28,800 bases of DNA, from NCBI GenBank assembly GCA_900543105.1, contig UQQA01000014.1:1-28800 (forward strand), given 5' to 3'. The stretch's first letter is position 1, and each line of letters begins with the position of its first letter. Position numbers and translations under genes: made by a program. Below the pieces are notes generated by a model. That model was not told the DNA's origin, made no database searches, and saw only the letters and a program-made list of their open reading frames with translations. The stretch is from an uncultured Ruminococcus sp. (lineage in GTDB: Bacteria > Bacillota > Clostridia > Oscillospirales > Ruminococcaceae). Below are positions 15,829 through 23,401 of this stretch, piece after piece.

Positions 15829-16891
15829 AAAATGCTTTTTTCTCGCTGCGGTCATTTCGGCTGCAATGCTTTTGAGCGGCTGTTTCGGCGGAGTTGAGGT
15901 CGGCGACCGTGCTTTTGTGCAGATAATCGGCATTGACAAGCGGCTTGATATTTACACGGTGAGCTTACAGATATTTCAGCCGAGCGGAAGCGGTGCGCCG
16001 TCCTCCGCCGATAAGAATTCAGTATGCATAAGAGGTGAGGGCGGTGATCTGAACTCGGCAATATCCACCTGTGAAGTGCATTCGGGCAATAAAATCTTTT
16101 TCGGACATCTCAAATCGGTGATATTCGGCAGTGGAATCGATTCTCCTGCCGATGAATTGAACACGCTTATCGGTCTGCGCTCGGATTTTGGCACACTGCC
16201 GCTGTCCTGCCCTGTTTTTTACAGTGATTCGCCTTATGATATTGCATCTCTCACCGCAGAAAGAGGGTTATACTCTGCGGAACGGCTGACCGATCTTATC
16301 AAAAGCAATGCCAATTTCGGCAGAACATTTTATGTGCCTGTTTCCGACATTCTAAATGCGAAGCTTCAGCCGATGGGGTGCGCTGTTCTTCCCGAAGTGT
16401 ACGCTGACGGTAACGATGCGGATTTTAACGGTGCGGCAGTGGTAAAAGACGGCTTGTCCGATATAAATTTGACCGACGAGCAGCTCAAAGGATTTCTTAT
16501 TTTTTCGGATAAATTTCAATGCAAGAGCAGGCTCGTTGTAAGCACAAGTGACAACATTCCCGTTGAGATAACCGATTCCAAAAGCTGTGTGACCGCCAAA
16601 AATTCGAACGGTAAGCTTTTGGTCGAAGCCAAGATAAAGCTTCGTATAAAAGCGCCCGAAAGCTTTCCCGATCTGCATAAAGCGGCTAACGATGTTTGTA
16701 CAGCTGTGCGTGACAACTGCATTTCAGCCTATTCCGAAACGGCTTGGCAGAACGGCGCTGACATTTTCGGCATCTACTCCGAGATTCGGCGAAGCTGTCC
16801 CGAGCTGATTGAAGATATCGGTGAAGAAGAATTCGCCGAACTGCTGAAAAACAGTATTCTTACTGTCAAGGTCAGCGCATTATCAGCCTGA
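15818..16891 (+). CDS. Ger(x)C family germination lipoprotein, subunit C
   Basis: This 357-residue lipoprotein has an N-terminal signal ending in the lipobox LLSGC, with C22 as the lipidated residue. It is the C subunit of the Ger receptor, held on the outer face of the inner spore membrane. The family motif GDRAFVQIIGIDK follows the signal (about 28-40) and the late segment matches the GerC C-terminal domain (FPDLHKAANDVC onward). Length is usual for the family. It is the last gene of gerABC, and its final 20 bases overlap the convergent spmB gene. No terminator is visible between them. Confidence 0.93.
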   Translation: MRYKKCFFLAAVISAAMLLSGCFGGVEVGDRAFVQIIGIDKRLDIYTVSLQIFQPSGSGAPSSADKNSVCIRGEGGDLNSAISTCEVHSGNKIFFGHLKSVIFGSGIDSPADELNTLIGLRSDFGTLPLSCPVFYSDSPYDIASLTAERGLYSAERLTDLIKSNANFGRTFYVPVSDILNAKLQPMGCAVLPEVYADGNDADFNGAAVVKDGLSDINLTDEQLKGFLIFSDKFQCKSRLVVSTSDNIPVEITDSKSCVTAKNSNGKLLVEAKIKLRIKAPESFPDLHKAANDVCTAVRDNCISAYSETAWQNGADIFGIYSEIRRSCPELIEDIGEEEFAELLKNSILTVKVSALSA

Positions 16892-17393
16892 CTGTAAGTG
16901 CGCTGAATATAAAGCCCGTAAGATCCGCTGTCAGCGAGGAAACCAGAGAGTGGCGCGTATTTTTCACGTTCGTTGCGCCATAATAAACGGCAAGCGTATA
17001 AAAGGTCGTTTCGGTCGAGCCTAATATAACGCTTGCGACCCTGCCTGCAAAGCTGTCGGGATTAACGCTTTCAAGAATAGATTCATAAACTGCGAGCGCG
17101 CCGCTTCCCGAAATGGGACGCATTACTGCAAGCGGCAGACATTCGCTCGGGAAGCCTAAAAGGTCTGTCAACGGTTTCAGCAAACCCGCTATCATCTCCA
17201 TTCCGCCCGAAGCTTTGAACATTCCTATCGCTGTTATCATTGCTATCAGCGACGGCAAAATCCCGATCCCGACCGAGAGATTTTCCTTTGCACCCTCAAT
17301 GAATTCATCAAAGACGTTCACCTTGTGCAGTAAGCCGTACAATACTATCAGACCAATAAAAATCGGAATGAGCAGCTCTGTGAATTTAAACAC
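16872..17393 (-). CDS. spmB: Spore maturation protein SpmB
   Basis: SpmB works with SpmA in spore core dehydration and heat resistance. The protein of about 173 residues is a membrane protein of the nucleoside-recognition (gate) domain family, with GGMEMIAGLLKPLTDLLGFP, then LAVMRPISGSGALAVYESIL and GSTETTFYTLAVYYGATNVK as recognisable motifs. The frame stays open further upstream, but the GTG at 17393 is the best start: AAAGGAAG precedes it, it gives the usual SpmB length, and it overlaps the end of spmA by 8 nt. The 3' end overlaps gerC tail-to-tail. Confidence 0.92.
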   Translation of the reverse strand: MFKFTELLIPIFIGLIVLYGLLHKVNVFDEFIEGAKENLSVGIGILPSLIAMITAIGMFKASGGMEMIAGLLKPLTDLLGFPSECLPLAVMRPISGSGALAVYESILESVNPDSFAGRVASVILGSTETTFYTLAVYYGATNVKNTRHSLVSSLTADLTGFIFSALTVRLIMR

Positions 17394-18003
17394 CCGATGA
17401 CTTCCTTTCCGATCTTTTATGCGCCGTACACGAGATGCCGTCAAGTGCGATCGCGGAAATAAGTCCTGCGGCGAGCGCAATGACCGATGTTATGATAACG
17501 CACGGAAAAATTTCCATCGGTGCGGCTGAACCGTGCTTTGAGCGGAGAGAAGCCGCTGTTGTCGGGAGCAAGGTCACAGAAGCCGTGTTCAGAACTGAAA
17601 AAACTATCATATTTCGGGTGGCTGTGCCGTTGGCTTTCTCCTCCGTTTCAAGCGCTTTCATAGCCTCGATGCCGAGCGGAGTTGCAGCATTGCCCAGACC
17701 AAGCATATTTGCCGTCACGTTCAGACATATTGCATGAAAAGCCTTTCCGTTAAGGTCAAGGTCTTTGAAAATGAGCTTTGCAAAGGGTCGGAACGCCGCT
17801 GCAAGCTTATCCGTCAGATGCGATTTTTCGGCGACCTTCATAAGTCCTCCCCACATACACATTCCGCCGATGAGATAGAGAAAAAGTTCTACCGCTTCAA
17901 CGCAGGAATTTATCGCTGCGTCCGATACTTCGGCGCTCTTCCCGCTCACAATACCGCATACTACAGAAAAAAGTATCATCACAGCAAATATCACATTCAT
18001 CAT
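17386..18003 (-). CDS. spmA: Spore maturation protein SpmA
   Basis: SpmA is the partner of SpmB in late spore core maturation. The 205-residue membrane protein has a nucleoside-recognition type domain with the motifs GGMCMWGGLMKVAEKSHLTD, then AICLNVTANMLGLGNAATPL and NTASVTLLPTTAASLR, all close to B. subtilis SpmA. The ATG follows GGGGAGA. It is the first gene of a two-gene operon. The 440-nt gap upstream is AT-rich and holds several inverted repeats, but I see no convincing sigma-A or sporulation promoter for this strand. Confidence 0.93.
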   Translation of the reverse strand: MMNVIFAVMILFSVVCGIVSGKSAEVSDAAINSCVEAVELFLYLIGGMCMWGGLMKVAEKSHLTDKLAAAFRPFAKLIFKDLDLNGKAFHAICLNVTANMLGLGNAATPLGIEAMKALETEEKANGTATRNMIVFSVLNTASVTLLPTTAASLRSKHGSAAPMEIFPCVIITSVIALAAGLISAIALDGISCTAHKRSERKSSGV

Positions 18004-18202
18004 AGAACTGTCTCCCCTTTGCTTTTATATTTTTGAGCTTCGGCAAAAAAATTTTGTTTACTAATTAGTAAAACTGTATTTTATTGTCAGCATATACATA
18101 ATTTATATGAATTTTTGTGAAATTTAGTAACAATTCATATAAAAATTAGCACTATTGTCTACCTTATACAATATGAGTTAATAATTATTCTACAAATGTT
18201 AT
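18004..18202. other. AT-rich intergenic region with several inverted repeats
   Basis: No gene is visible between spmA and the promoter of the AbrB gene. The region holds a perfect 16-bp palindrome, TTTACTAATTAGTAAA (18057-18072), and a perfect 12-bp inverted repeat, TTTATATGAATT (18102-18113) with AATTCATATAAA (18132-18143). TTAGTAAAACTGT (18065-18077) recurs inverted at 18287-18299 inside the AbrB leader. These may be operator sites; no T-run follows them. Confidence 0.5.
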
Positions 18203-18231
18203 TTGACAAAAAATAGAATAAAGTATATAAT
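18203..18231 (+). promoter_or_regulatory. Consensus sigma-A promoter of the AbrB-type gene
   Basis: A perfect TTGACA (18203-18208), a 17-nt spacer and a perfect TATAAT (18226-18231). It would start transcription near 18238, leaving a 5' leader of about 205 nt. Confidence 0.85.
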
Positions 18232-18362
18232 TTACTATGAAGAAAACTATGGAAACAGTTGGTCGGATAGTTCCGCATATTCAGTAACAGTTTTACTAAC
18301 AGTCTTAAAACGGCACTTTGCAATGATCGGCTGCCCATTGACACAATCAAAGAAAAGGAAGC

Positions 18363-18422
18363 GGTTTGAAAATAAAATTTTTCAAACCAAAGGTATTGTT
18401 TTAGGGAAAATATCCTTAAAAC
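18363..18422 (+). promoter_or_regulatory. Tandem hairpins in the leader of the AbrB-type gene
   Basis: Hairpin 1 is GGTTTGAAAA (18363-18372) with TTTTCAAACC (18379-18388), 10 bp perfect with a 6-nt loop. Hairpin 2 is GTTTTAGGGA (18398-18407) with TCCTTAAAAC (18413-18422), 10 bp with one G-U pair. They end just before the AAAGGAAAGG ribosome binding site. Neither is followed by a T-run, so they look like leader structure rather than terminators. Confidence 0.55.
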
Positions 18423-18444
18423 ACAGAAAGGAAAGGTCATTACT

Positions 18445-18684
18445 ATGAAAGCAACTGGAATCACCCGTAAGATCGACGAACTCGGAAGAATCGTTCTTCC
18501 TATCGAACTCCGCAGAGGACTTGATATCGGCGAAAAGGACGCACTTGAGATCTATGTCGAAGAGGATTCGATCATTCTCAGAAAATATAAAAAGAACTGT
18601 ATTTTCTGCGGAAATGAGGACAATATCATTGACTTCAAGGGCAAGAATATTTGCAGCGAATGTATCGCACAGCTCAAAAAATGA
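18445..18684 (+). CDS. AbrB-family transition-state regulator with a C-terminal zinc-ribbon-like motif
   Basis: The 79-residue protein begins with an AbrB/SpoVT swapped-hairpin DNA-binding domain (residues 1-50): TGITRKIDELGRIVLPIELR and EKDALEIYVEEDSIILRKY are nearly the B. subtilis AbrB sequence. The rest differs: instead of the AbrB multimerisation domain there is a compact C52-x2-C55 ... C70-x2-C73 motif, suggesting a zinc-binding knuckle for oligomerisation or partner contact. AbrB proteins repress stationary-phase and sporulation genes during growth. The gene has a consensus promoter, a long structured leader and a strong AAAGGAAAGG site. The HD-GYP gene begins 66 nt downstream with no terminator between. 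Confidence 0.92.
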   Translation: MKATGITRKIDELGRIVLPIELRRGLDIGEKDALEIYVEEDSIILRKYKKNCIFCGNEDNIIDFKGKNICSECIAQLKK

Positions 18685-18750
18685 TCCCATAAATTATTAT
18701 GACAGGCTCACTCGGTTTATTACTTAAATTCTTTTCATCAAGATAGTGAG

Positions 18751-19860
18751 GTGTTTATTCTGATTTTCGTCAACACCAAGGATATCCTGCCCGGAATGTG
18801 CCTTGCAAGAAGCGTAAACTTCTATGACATCGCGTCAAAGAAAGCTCACACGATCGAAGCAGGATACGTACTCTCCGATATGGCGATCACCCAGCTGAAA
18901 GCTGCCGAGATCAATGGTATCTATGTTGATACATACAAAAGCAAGATCAGAGTTATTTCATCGATCAACCAGGAGATCCGCGCCGAAGCTATTTCGGGCA
19001 TTCACCAGCTTGCCGATAATTTTATGGACAGCGAGAAAGGCGTATCGAAAAAAGATGTTGAGGAGATAAGCGAAACTACGCAGAAGCTCATCAACAGCCT
19101 TTCCTCCAACAAAGATATTCTTGTCAACATCGCCGACATTAAAATGTATGACGACTACACCTATCATCACAGCCTCAGCGTTGCGATAATGGCTATCGCT
19201 ATCGGTCTTGAACTCGGATTCAATAACTTTATGCTCAACGAACTCGGAACGGCGGGACTTATGCACGATATCGGCAAAGTCTCCGTCCCCGTTGAGATAA
19301 TCACGAAGCCCGGAAGGCTGACTCCCGATGAGTTCGAGATAGTAAAGATGCACCCTGTTTATGCGGCGCAGCATCTCAAAGAGCGAAACATCGTCAGCGA
19401 CAATATTTACAAGGGCATTATCCAGCACCACGAAAAAATTGACGGCTCGGGTTATCCTTACCATTTAAAAGGCAAGGAGATACACCCTTATGCAAGGATT
19501 CTTGCGGTAGCCGATGTTTACGACGCACTCACTTCAAACAGACCCTACAGAGTGCCTAATCCGCCGAACGAAGCTATCGAATACATCATGGCAGGAATGG
19601 GAACGCAGTTCGATGAAAATATCCTCCGTGCGTTTCTGCGAAAAGTCGCACCGTTCCCCACGGGTTCTATCGTCCGGCTTTCCAACGGCGAAAAGGGCTG
19701 CGTTATCAAAAATCACCCGAACAATCCGCTTCGTCCCATTGTTTCGATACTTGATACGAATAAATGCTATGACCTTGCTGAACAGCCTGAGCTGTTCAAT
19801 ATTGTTATAACGGGAATCGTTGATAATTCGCCCGAAAGCAACCAGATAATCAATATGTAG
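18751..19860 (+). CDS. HD-GYP domain c-di-GMP phosphodiesterase
   Basis: The 369-residue cytosolic protein has an N-terminal DUF3391-like region (about 1-120) and an HD-GYP domain (about 130-310) with a C-terminal extension. The metal-binding and signature residues are all present: H140, H172-D173 in MHDIGK, H201, H226-H227, GSGYP at 232-236 and D255. HD-GYP enzymes hydrolyse c-di-GMP to pGpG or GMP. The start is uncertain: GTG at 18751 is the only standard codon, but it overlaps the GTGAGGTG ribosome binding site, and the in-frame CTG at 18760 or ATT at 18763 is better spaced. It probably shares the AbrB-gene transcript and ends at a strong terminator. Confidence 0.9.
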   Translation: MFILIFVNTKDILPGMCLARSVNFYDIASKKAHTIEAGYVLSDMAITQLKAAEINGIYVDTYKSKIRVISSINQEIRAEAISGIHQLADNFMDSEKGVSKKDVEEISETTQKLINSLSSNKDILVNIADIKMYDDYTYHHSLSVAIMAIAIGLELGFNNFMLNELGTAGLMHDIGKVSVPVEIITKPGRLTPDEFEIVKMHPVYAAQHLKERNIVSDNIYKGIIQHHEKIDGSGYPYHLKGKEIHPYARILAVADVYDALTSNRPYRVPNPPNEAIEYIMAGMGTQFDENILRAFLRKVAPFPTGSIVRLSNGEKGCVIKNHPNNPLRPIVSILDTNKCYDLAEQPELFNIVITGIVDNSPESNQIINM

Positions 19861-19901
19861 AAAACTCCTTATTCCGCAAAACGAAATAAGGAGTTTTTTT
19901 T
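19861..19901. terminator. Bidirectional terminator between HD-GYP and araC-type genes
   Basis: A perfect 13-bp stem, AAAACTCCTTATT (19861-19873) with AATAAGGAGTTTT (19885-19897), an 11-nt loop, and a run of eight T on the plus strand with four T on the minus strand. It serves two convergent genes and slightly overlaps the end of the AraC gene. Confidence 0.92.
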
Positions 19902-20694
19902 ACAGAATTTTTCTGTACTCTGTAGGTGTCTTGCCGATATAGTCCTTGAACTGCCGCATAAAATTGAACTCGTTTGAGTATCCGCAGCGCTCCCCTATCT
20001 CCCTGACCGTTAGGTTGGTTGACGAAAGCAAACGCTTTGCTCGGTCGAGCCTGCCCTTTATAACATCGCTCATAACACTTACTCCGAAAAGGCGCTTGTA
20101 AAGATGCTGAAATCCCGAACGGCTCATGCCAAGCTCCTCCGCCATTTCGTCAACGCTCGGAACGCTCTCGGGCATTGTGAATATCTTCGTGCGAAGCTGA
20201 TTAAGGCGATAATTTTTCTCCTTGAACGATTCTCCGCCCGATACGGCATAAGCCGCCTTGCTTCGGCTCAATTTCAGAAGAAGCAGCTCGATATAGCATT
20301 TCTCTATTTCGTTATGGTGCATTTCCGCAGAATAATGCTCGAATGCAAGAATGTGCATTATCTTGGAAAGCTCCTCGATCTCGCCTGCGTAGACTATTTT
20401 GTTAAGCGGCAGACCGAGCCTTTCAAGCTCCTCCATGTCCCCTTTTTCCATATCAAAATACATCCAGTCATCGCAGTAGCGTTCTTCTGCGGCACGATAT
20501 GTGCAAGGTGTTTCGGGCGTGAAAAAAACGAACGAATTCTTTTTTGCATAGCTCGGAACTCCGTTTATAATGAAATCCGCAGGTTCTTTTATGAGCAAAA
20601 AAAGACAGCAGCCAACGCCGTTCGGTCTGTCCATAACGAAATCCGAATCGTGAGAATAGTTATATCCAATTGAGCCTATCTTCAAATTTATCAC
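19900..20694 (-). CDS. AraC-family transcriptional regulator
   Basis: The 264-residue protein has an N-terminal cupin-like sensor domain (about 1-150), a linker, and a C-terminal AraC DNA-binding domain (about 170-264) with two helix-turn-helix units: SVDEMAEELGMSRSGFQHLY and VREIGERCGYSNEFNFMRQFKDYIGKTPTEYR. Such regulators usually bind a sugar and activate neighbouring catabolic genes. It lies just downstream of the glycoside hydrolase operon on the same strand, so that operon is the likely target. The start is unclear: GTG at 20694 lacks a ribosome binding site, while TTG at 20685 has GGTGAT close upstream. Its promoter overlaps the terminator hairpin of the hydrolase operon. Confidence 0.88.
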   Translation of the reverse strand: MINLKIGSIGYNYSHDSDFVMDRPNGVGCCLFLLIKEPADFIINGVPSYAKKNSFVFFTPETPCTYRAAEERYCDDWMYFDMEKGDMEELERLGLPLNKIVYAGEIEELSKIMHILAFEHYSAEMHHNEIEKCYIELLLLKLSRSKAAYAVSGGESFKEKNYRLNQLRTKIFTMPESVPSVDEMAEELGMSRSGFQHLYKRLFGVSVMSDVIKGRLDRAKRLLSSTNLTVREIGERCGYSNEFNFMRQFKDYIGKTPTEYRKIL

Positions 20695-20702
20695 CGACTT
20701 TA

Positions 20703-20748
20703 TAAAAAATAAGACAATGCAGCCATAAACTACTGCATTGCCTTAATT
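20703..20748 (-). terminator. Terminator hairpin of the hydrolase operon, overlapping the araC-type promoter
   Basis: On the minus strand, AATTAAGGCAATGCAG (20748-20733) pairs with CTGCATTGTCTTATT (20722-20708) across a 10-nt loop, followed by TTTTTT. The stem has one mismatch and one G-U pair. It would stop transcripts from the GH5 gene. Its 5' arm includes the end of the downstream promoter's -10 box. Confidence 0.8.
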
Positions 20749-20774
20749 ATAGCATAAACTGAACTTTTGTGCAA
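20746..20774 (-). promoter_or_regulatory. Promoter of the AraC-type regulator
   Basis: On the minus strand there is a TTGCAC -35 (20769-20774), a 17-nt spacer and a perfect TATAAT -10 (20746-20751). The predicted start lies inside the 5' arm of the terminator hairpin, so transcripts from here would lack the full stem. Confidence 0.65.
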
Positions 20775-20800
20775 CTTTAAATTACAAATTCTGCTTTATT

Positions 20801-21970
20801 TTATTTGCTTTCGGCATGATCTTTGAGCGAACGGATAAGCTCTCTGTCGGATTCACAGATAATCTCGCACTTTATTCTCGAATAGAAGTTCTGATTTACG
20901 TCCCAGAGAACGGGAATGAAGCCGTATTCATTCATCATATCGTACATTATTCCGAGGCACTCGGTAGAATCGGTATGCTCTGCATTTTCTGCGAAGCGAT
21001 CCTTGCTGTAAATAGATGTACATTCGCCGACAAAAACCTGAATACCCTTATCCGTGAAAGCCTTTTTGAGAAGCTCGCACTGCGCTCTGCTGTAGTCGAG
21101 CCATTCTTTGCCGCCGATCTTGTTCGACCAGTACATTGCGTTGTCGATATAATGAACGGAAACCATAATTCTGTCGGAAACGGTATCTTTCGGGATAATG
21201 AATCTGCTGTCGGTGGTGAGGTCGATATTCGTCCAGTAACCCGAAACTATCAACATTCTGTTCTTGTTGTTGCCGCCCGTTTTGCGAACAGTATCAACGA
21301 AGATCCGGTTCATTTCGTTTGCATAGTCAAACTTTTCATCATCGGTGAAATTGTCGCCCTCACGGACTGTTCCGACGTTTTCATTATAGCCCTCAAAAAT
21401 AAGATAGTCGGAGAAGTTCCTGTAATGCTCTGCGATCTGCTTCCAGATCTTCTGCATAATTTTAAGTGCTTCGTCTTTGCTGTAGTTTTTGATGATGTAT
21501 TCATCGTAGTGGTGAACGTTTATAACAACATAAAGGTCAGAGCTGCGGGCATATCCGATTATCTCATCAACCCTCTTGAACCAGTCCTCATTGATTGTGA
21601 ACTTGCCGTCCTCAGCCATCATATTTCCCCAGTAAACGGGGATACGGACTGTGTCAAAGCCCTCGCTCTTCATTCCTGCGATGCACTCCTGTGTTGTTGG
21701 AATAGCGCCCCAGCAGGTTTCATAGTTTTTTGGTGTATTTCCGCCAATAACGGACGCACCCGAGCATTTACGCGTATCTGCTGCCCAGTAAGCTTCCATA
21801 GTATTGCCGAGGTTGATGCCCATTCCCATTTCCTTTGCAAACTCTGCGGAAGTCATTTCCTTGCGCATCTTGCCGCTGTCCGAACCGATATCGGCAGACT
21901 TTGCGCACGCTGAAAATGCAAGACAGACCGTGATTATAAGTGCCGTGAATATGCTTGTTACTTTTTTCAT
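20801..21970 (-). CDS. GH5 family cellulase-like lipoprotein
   Basis: The 389-residue mature-length precursor begins with a lipoprotein signal (MKKVTSIFTALIITVCLAFSAC) ending at C22, so the enzyme should be tethered outside the membrane. The ATG at 21970 follows GGAGAG; the frame extends 16 codons further up but without a signal. The GH5 TIM barrel is clear: GINLGNTMEA near the start, GFDTVRIPVYWGN (104-116), NVHHYD (151-156), acid/base E197 in YNEN, HY at 273-274, nucleophile E316 in FVGECTS and VLWD at 354-357. GH5 enzymes cut beta-1,4-glucans, mannans or related chains; the substrate is not assigned here. The NEN triplet replaces the usual NEP. It is the last gene of the hydrolase operon, 16 nt after GH43. 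Confidence 0.9.
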   Translation of the reverse strand: MKKVTSIFTALIITVCLAFSACAKSADIGSDSGKMRKEMTSAEFAKEMGMGINLGNTMEAYWAADTRKCSGASVIGGNTPKNYETCWGAIPTTQECIAGMKSEGFDTVRIPVYWGNMMAEDGKFTINEDWFKRVDEIIGYARSSDLYVVINVHHYDEYIIKNYSKDEALKIMQKIWKQIAEHYRNFSDYLIFEGYNENVGTVREGDNFTDDEKFDYANEMNRIFVDTVRKTGGNNKNRMLIVSGYWTNIDLTTDSRFIIPKDTVSDRIMVSVHYIDNAMYWSNKIGGKEWLDYSRAQCELLKKAFTDKGIQVFVGECTSIYSKDRFAENAEHTDSTECLGIMYDMMNEYGFIPVLWDVNQNFYSRIKCEIICESDRELIRSLKDHAESK

Positions 21971-21986
21971 TTTACACTCTCCGAAA

Positions 21987-23330
21987 TCACTTTGTAAATA
22001 CGAATTCTTGTAATTCAAAAAGACATCTGTTCTTGAAATATTCGCCCGTCCAGCCTGTGTAATCGGTCGATACCCTGAAGAAAACGGAATGTCTTCCCGT
22101 TACGTTTTTGACAACCGCGGAAACAACTCCGCTGTCCTTTCCGATGCTGACAGTGCCTATCTCCTCGCCGTTCTCGCTGTCAATGAGAATATGAACTCTG
22201 CAGTCACAGCCACAGCCGTTGACTTTCATATTCAGCTCCATAGTTTTGCTGCCGAAATCTTCGCCAAAGTCGAAATATTTATAGCCGATCACCGTTTCGC
22301 CCGTTATATTTGTTATAACACGTTCAAAAACGTTTTTCTCCGTGATGAACGCACCGCCCTTTAAAACGCAGGCAATATCCGCAGGAGTTATCTTATAAGG
22401 CGAAAGCGATTTTTCAAAGCCGAGTGAGGTCATTTCGACTGTTGGAATAGTTCCGTCTGGAAGAATTTCTATCTTCTCAACGCAGCCTCGGCGGGACATT
22501 ATAGTTCCGTTCGTCATACGGTGGTAGAAAATGTACCACTGACCTTTTATGCAAGCAATAGAGCCGTGGTCGTTTCCTCCGGGGTAATCAACACCGTTGT
22601 CAACGATATATCCGCGGTATGTGAACGGCCCAACGGGAGAATCGGACGTTGCATAGGCAAGCCTGCTTCCCCGCTTCGGCGAATAGATCATATAGTAGGT
22701 ATTTCCGACCTTTCTCATCGAAGCCGCTTCAAAAAACAGCGTTTCTTCCGAGTCAAAACCGTTCTCATTCGTGACTTTATTCGGGATAAAATGCTCTACA
22801 GCGTTTGAGACCTCGTACATATTGCCGCTGTTAAGCTCCGCAAGGAACGAGCGCTCAAATCCGCAGTAAATATAAGCTTTTCCGTCATCATCGACGAAAA
22901 CAGACGGGTCAATGAACCAGCCGTTGCAGCATACCTCATCGGAAACGGTATAAACATAGTCGGAAAGATAGCTGAACGGTCCTTCGGGACGGTCGCTCAC
23001 GCCGACACAGCCGATGCGGTTTATGATGTAAGCGTAAAGATAATATTTTCCGTCCTTTTCGACAACATCGGGCGCAAACAAACGTCTGTCGGGGTTTCCG
23101 TCGGGGATATCGGACTTGTGGTCGCGTGTGTCTTTTACACGGAAAATATCACCGTGGCAAGTCCAGTTGTTCGGGTCGTCAACGGGTGCGCTCCAGCATT
23201 TTAAAACATAGTCGCAGAATGTATCCGAACCTGCTGTATCATGTGAACCGTAGACATAAATTCTGTCGCCGAACACTCGTGGTTCGCCGTCGGGGATATA
23301 TTCCCATAAAGGAAGATATGGATTAGGCAT
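21987..23330 (-). CDS. GH43 family glycoside hydrolase (arabinosidase/xylosidase type)
   Basis: This 447-residue protein lacks a signal peptide and should be cytosolic. The N-terminal five-bladed propeller domain (about 1-310) has the GH43 triad: general base Asp in YIPDGEPRVFGDRIYVYGSHD (first 31 residues), the pKa-tuning Asp in FIDPSVFVDDDGKAYIY, and acid Glu in FFEAASMRKVGNTYYMIYS. A C-terminal beta-sandwich-like domain (about 330-447) follows and may bind carbohydrate. GH43 enzymes release arabinose or xylose from hemicellulose side chains or oligosaccharides. The GGAGG before its ATG lies in the 3' arm of a perfect 16-bp hairpin, so its translation or transcription may be controlled apart from the genes upstream. 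Confidence 0.9.
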   Translation of the reverse strand: MPNPYLPLWEYIPDGEPRVFGDRIYVYGSHDTAGSDTFCDYVLKCWSAPVDDPNNWTCHGDIFRVKDTRDHKSDIPDGNPDRRLFAPDVVEKDGKYYLYAYIINRIGCVGVSDRPEGPFSYLSDYVYTVSDEVCCNGWFIDPSVFVDDDGKAYIYCGFERSFLAELNSGNMYEVSNAVEHFIPNKVTNENGFDSEETLFFEAASMRKVGNTYYMIYSPKRGSRLAYATSDSPVGPFTYRGYIVDNGVDYPGGNDHGSIACIKGQWYIFYHRMTNGTIMSRRGCVEKIEILPDGTIPTVEMTSLGFEKSLSPYKITPADIACVLKGGAFITEKNVFERVITNITGETVIGYKYFDFGEDFGSKTMELNMKVNGCGCDCRVHILIDSENGEEIGTVSIGKDSGVVSAVVKNVTGRHSVFFRVSTDYTGWTGEYFKNRCLFELQEFVFTK

Positions 23331-23335
23331 AAATC

Positions 23336-23386
23336 AAAACCTCCGTTTTTTACTGTTTTAATTGTACAGCAAAAAACGGAGGTTTT
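23336..23386 (-). promoter_or_regulatory. 16-bp hairpin that pairs the GH43 ribosome binding site
   Basis: On the minus strand AAAACCTCCGTTTTTT (23386-23371) pairs perfectly with AAAAAACGGAGGTTTT (23351-23336) across a 19-nt loop that can itself extend the stem by CTGT/ACAG. The GGAGG in the 3' arm is the Shine-Dalgarno sequence of the ATG at 23330. The hairpin also ends in TTTT, so it could act as a partial terminator between GH27 and GH43. Confidence 0.75.
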
Positions 23387-23401
23387 CAATATCCTATTGT
23401 A

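Noticed and set aside
20816..21913. Long open frame of 365 codons on the plus strand opposite the GH5 gene
   Set aside because: It is antisense to a gene with clear catalytic motifs, lacks a ribosome binding site and shows no recognisable domain.
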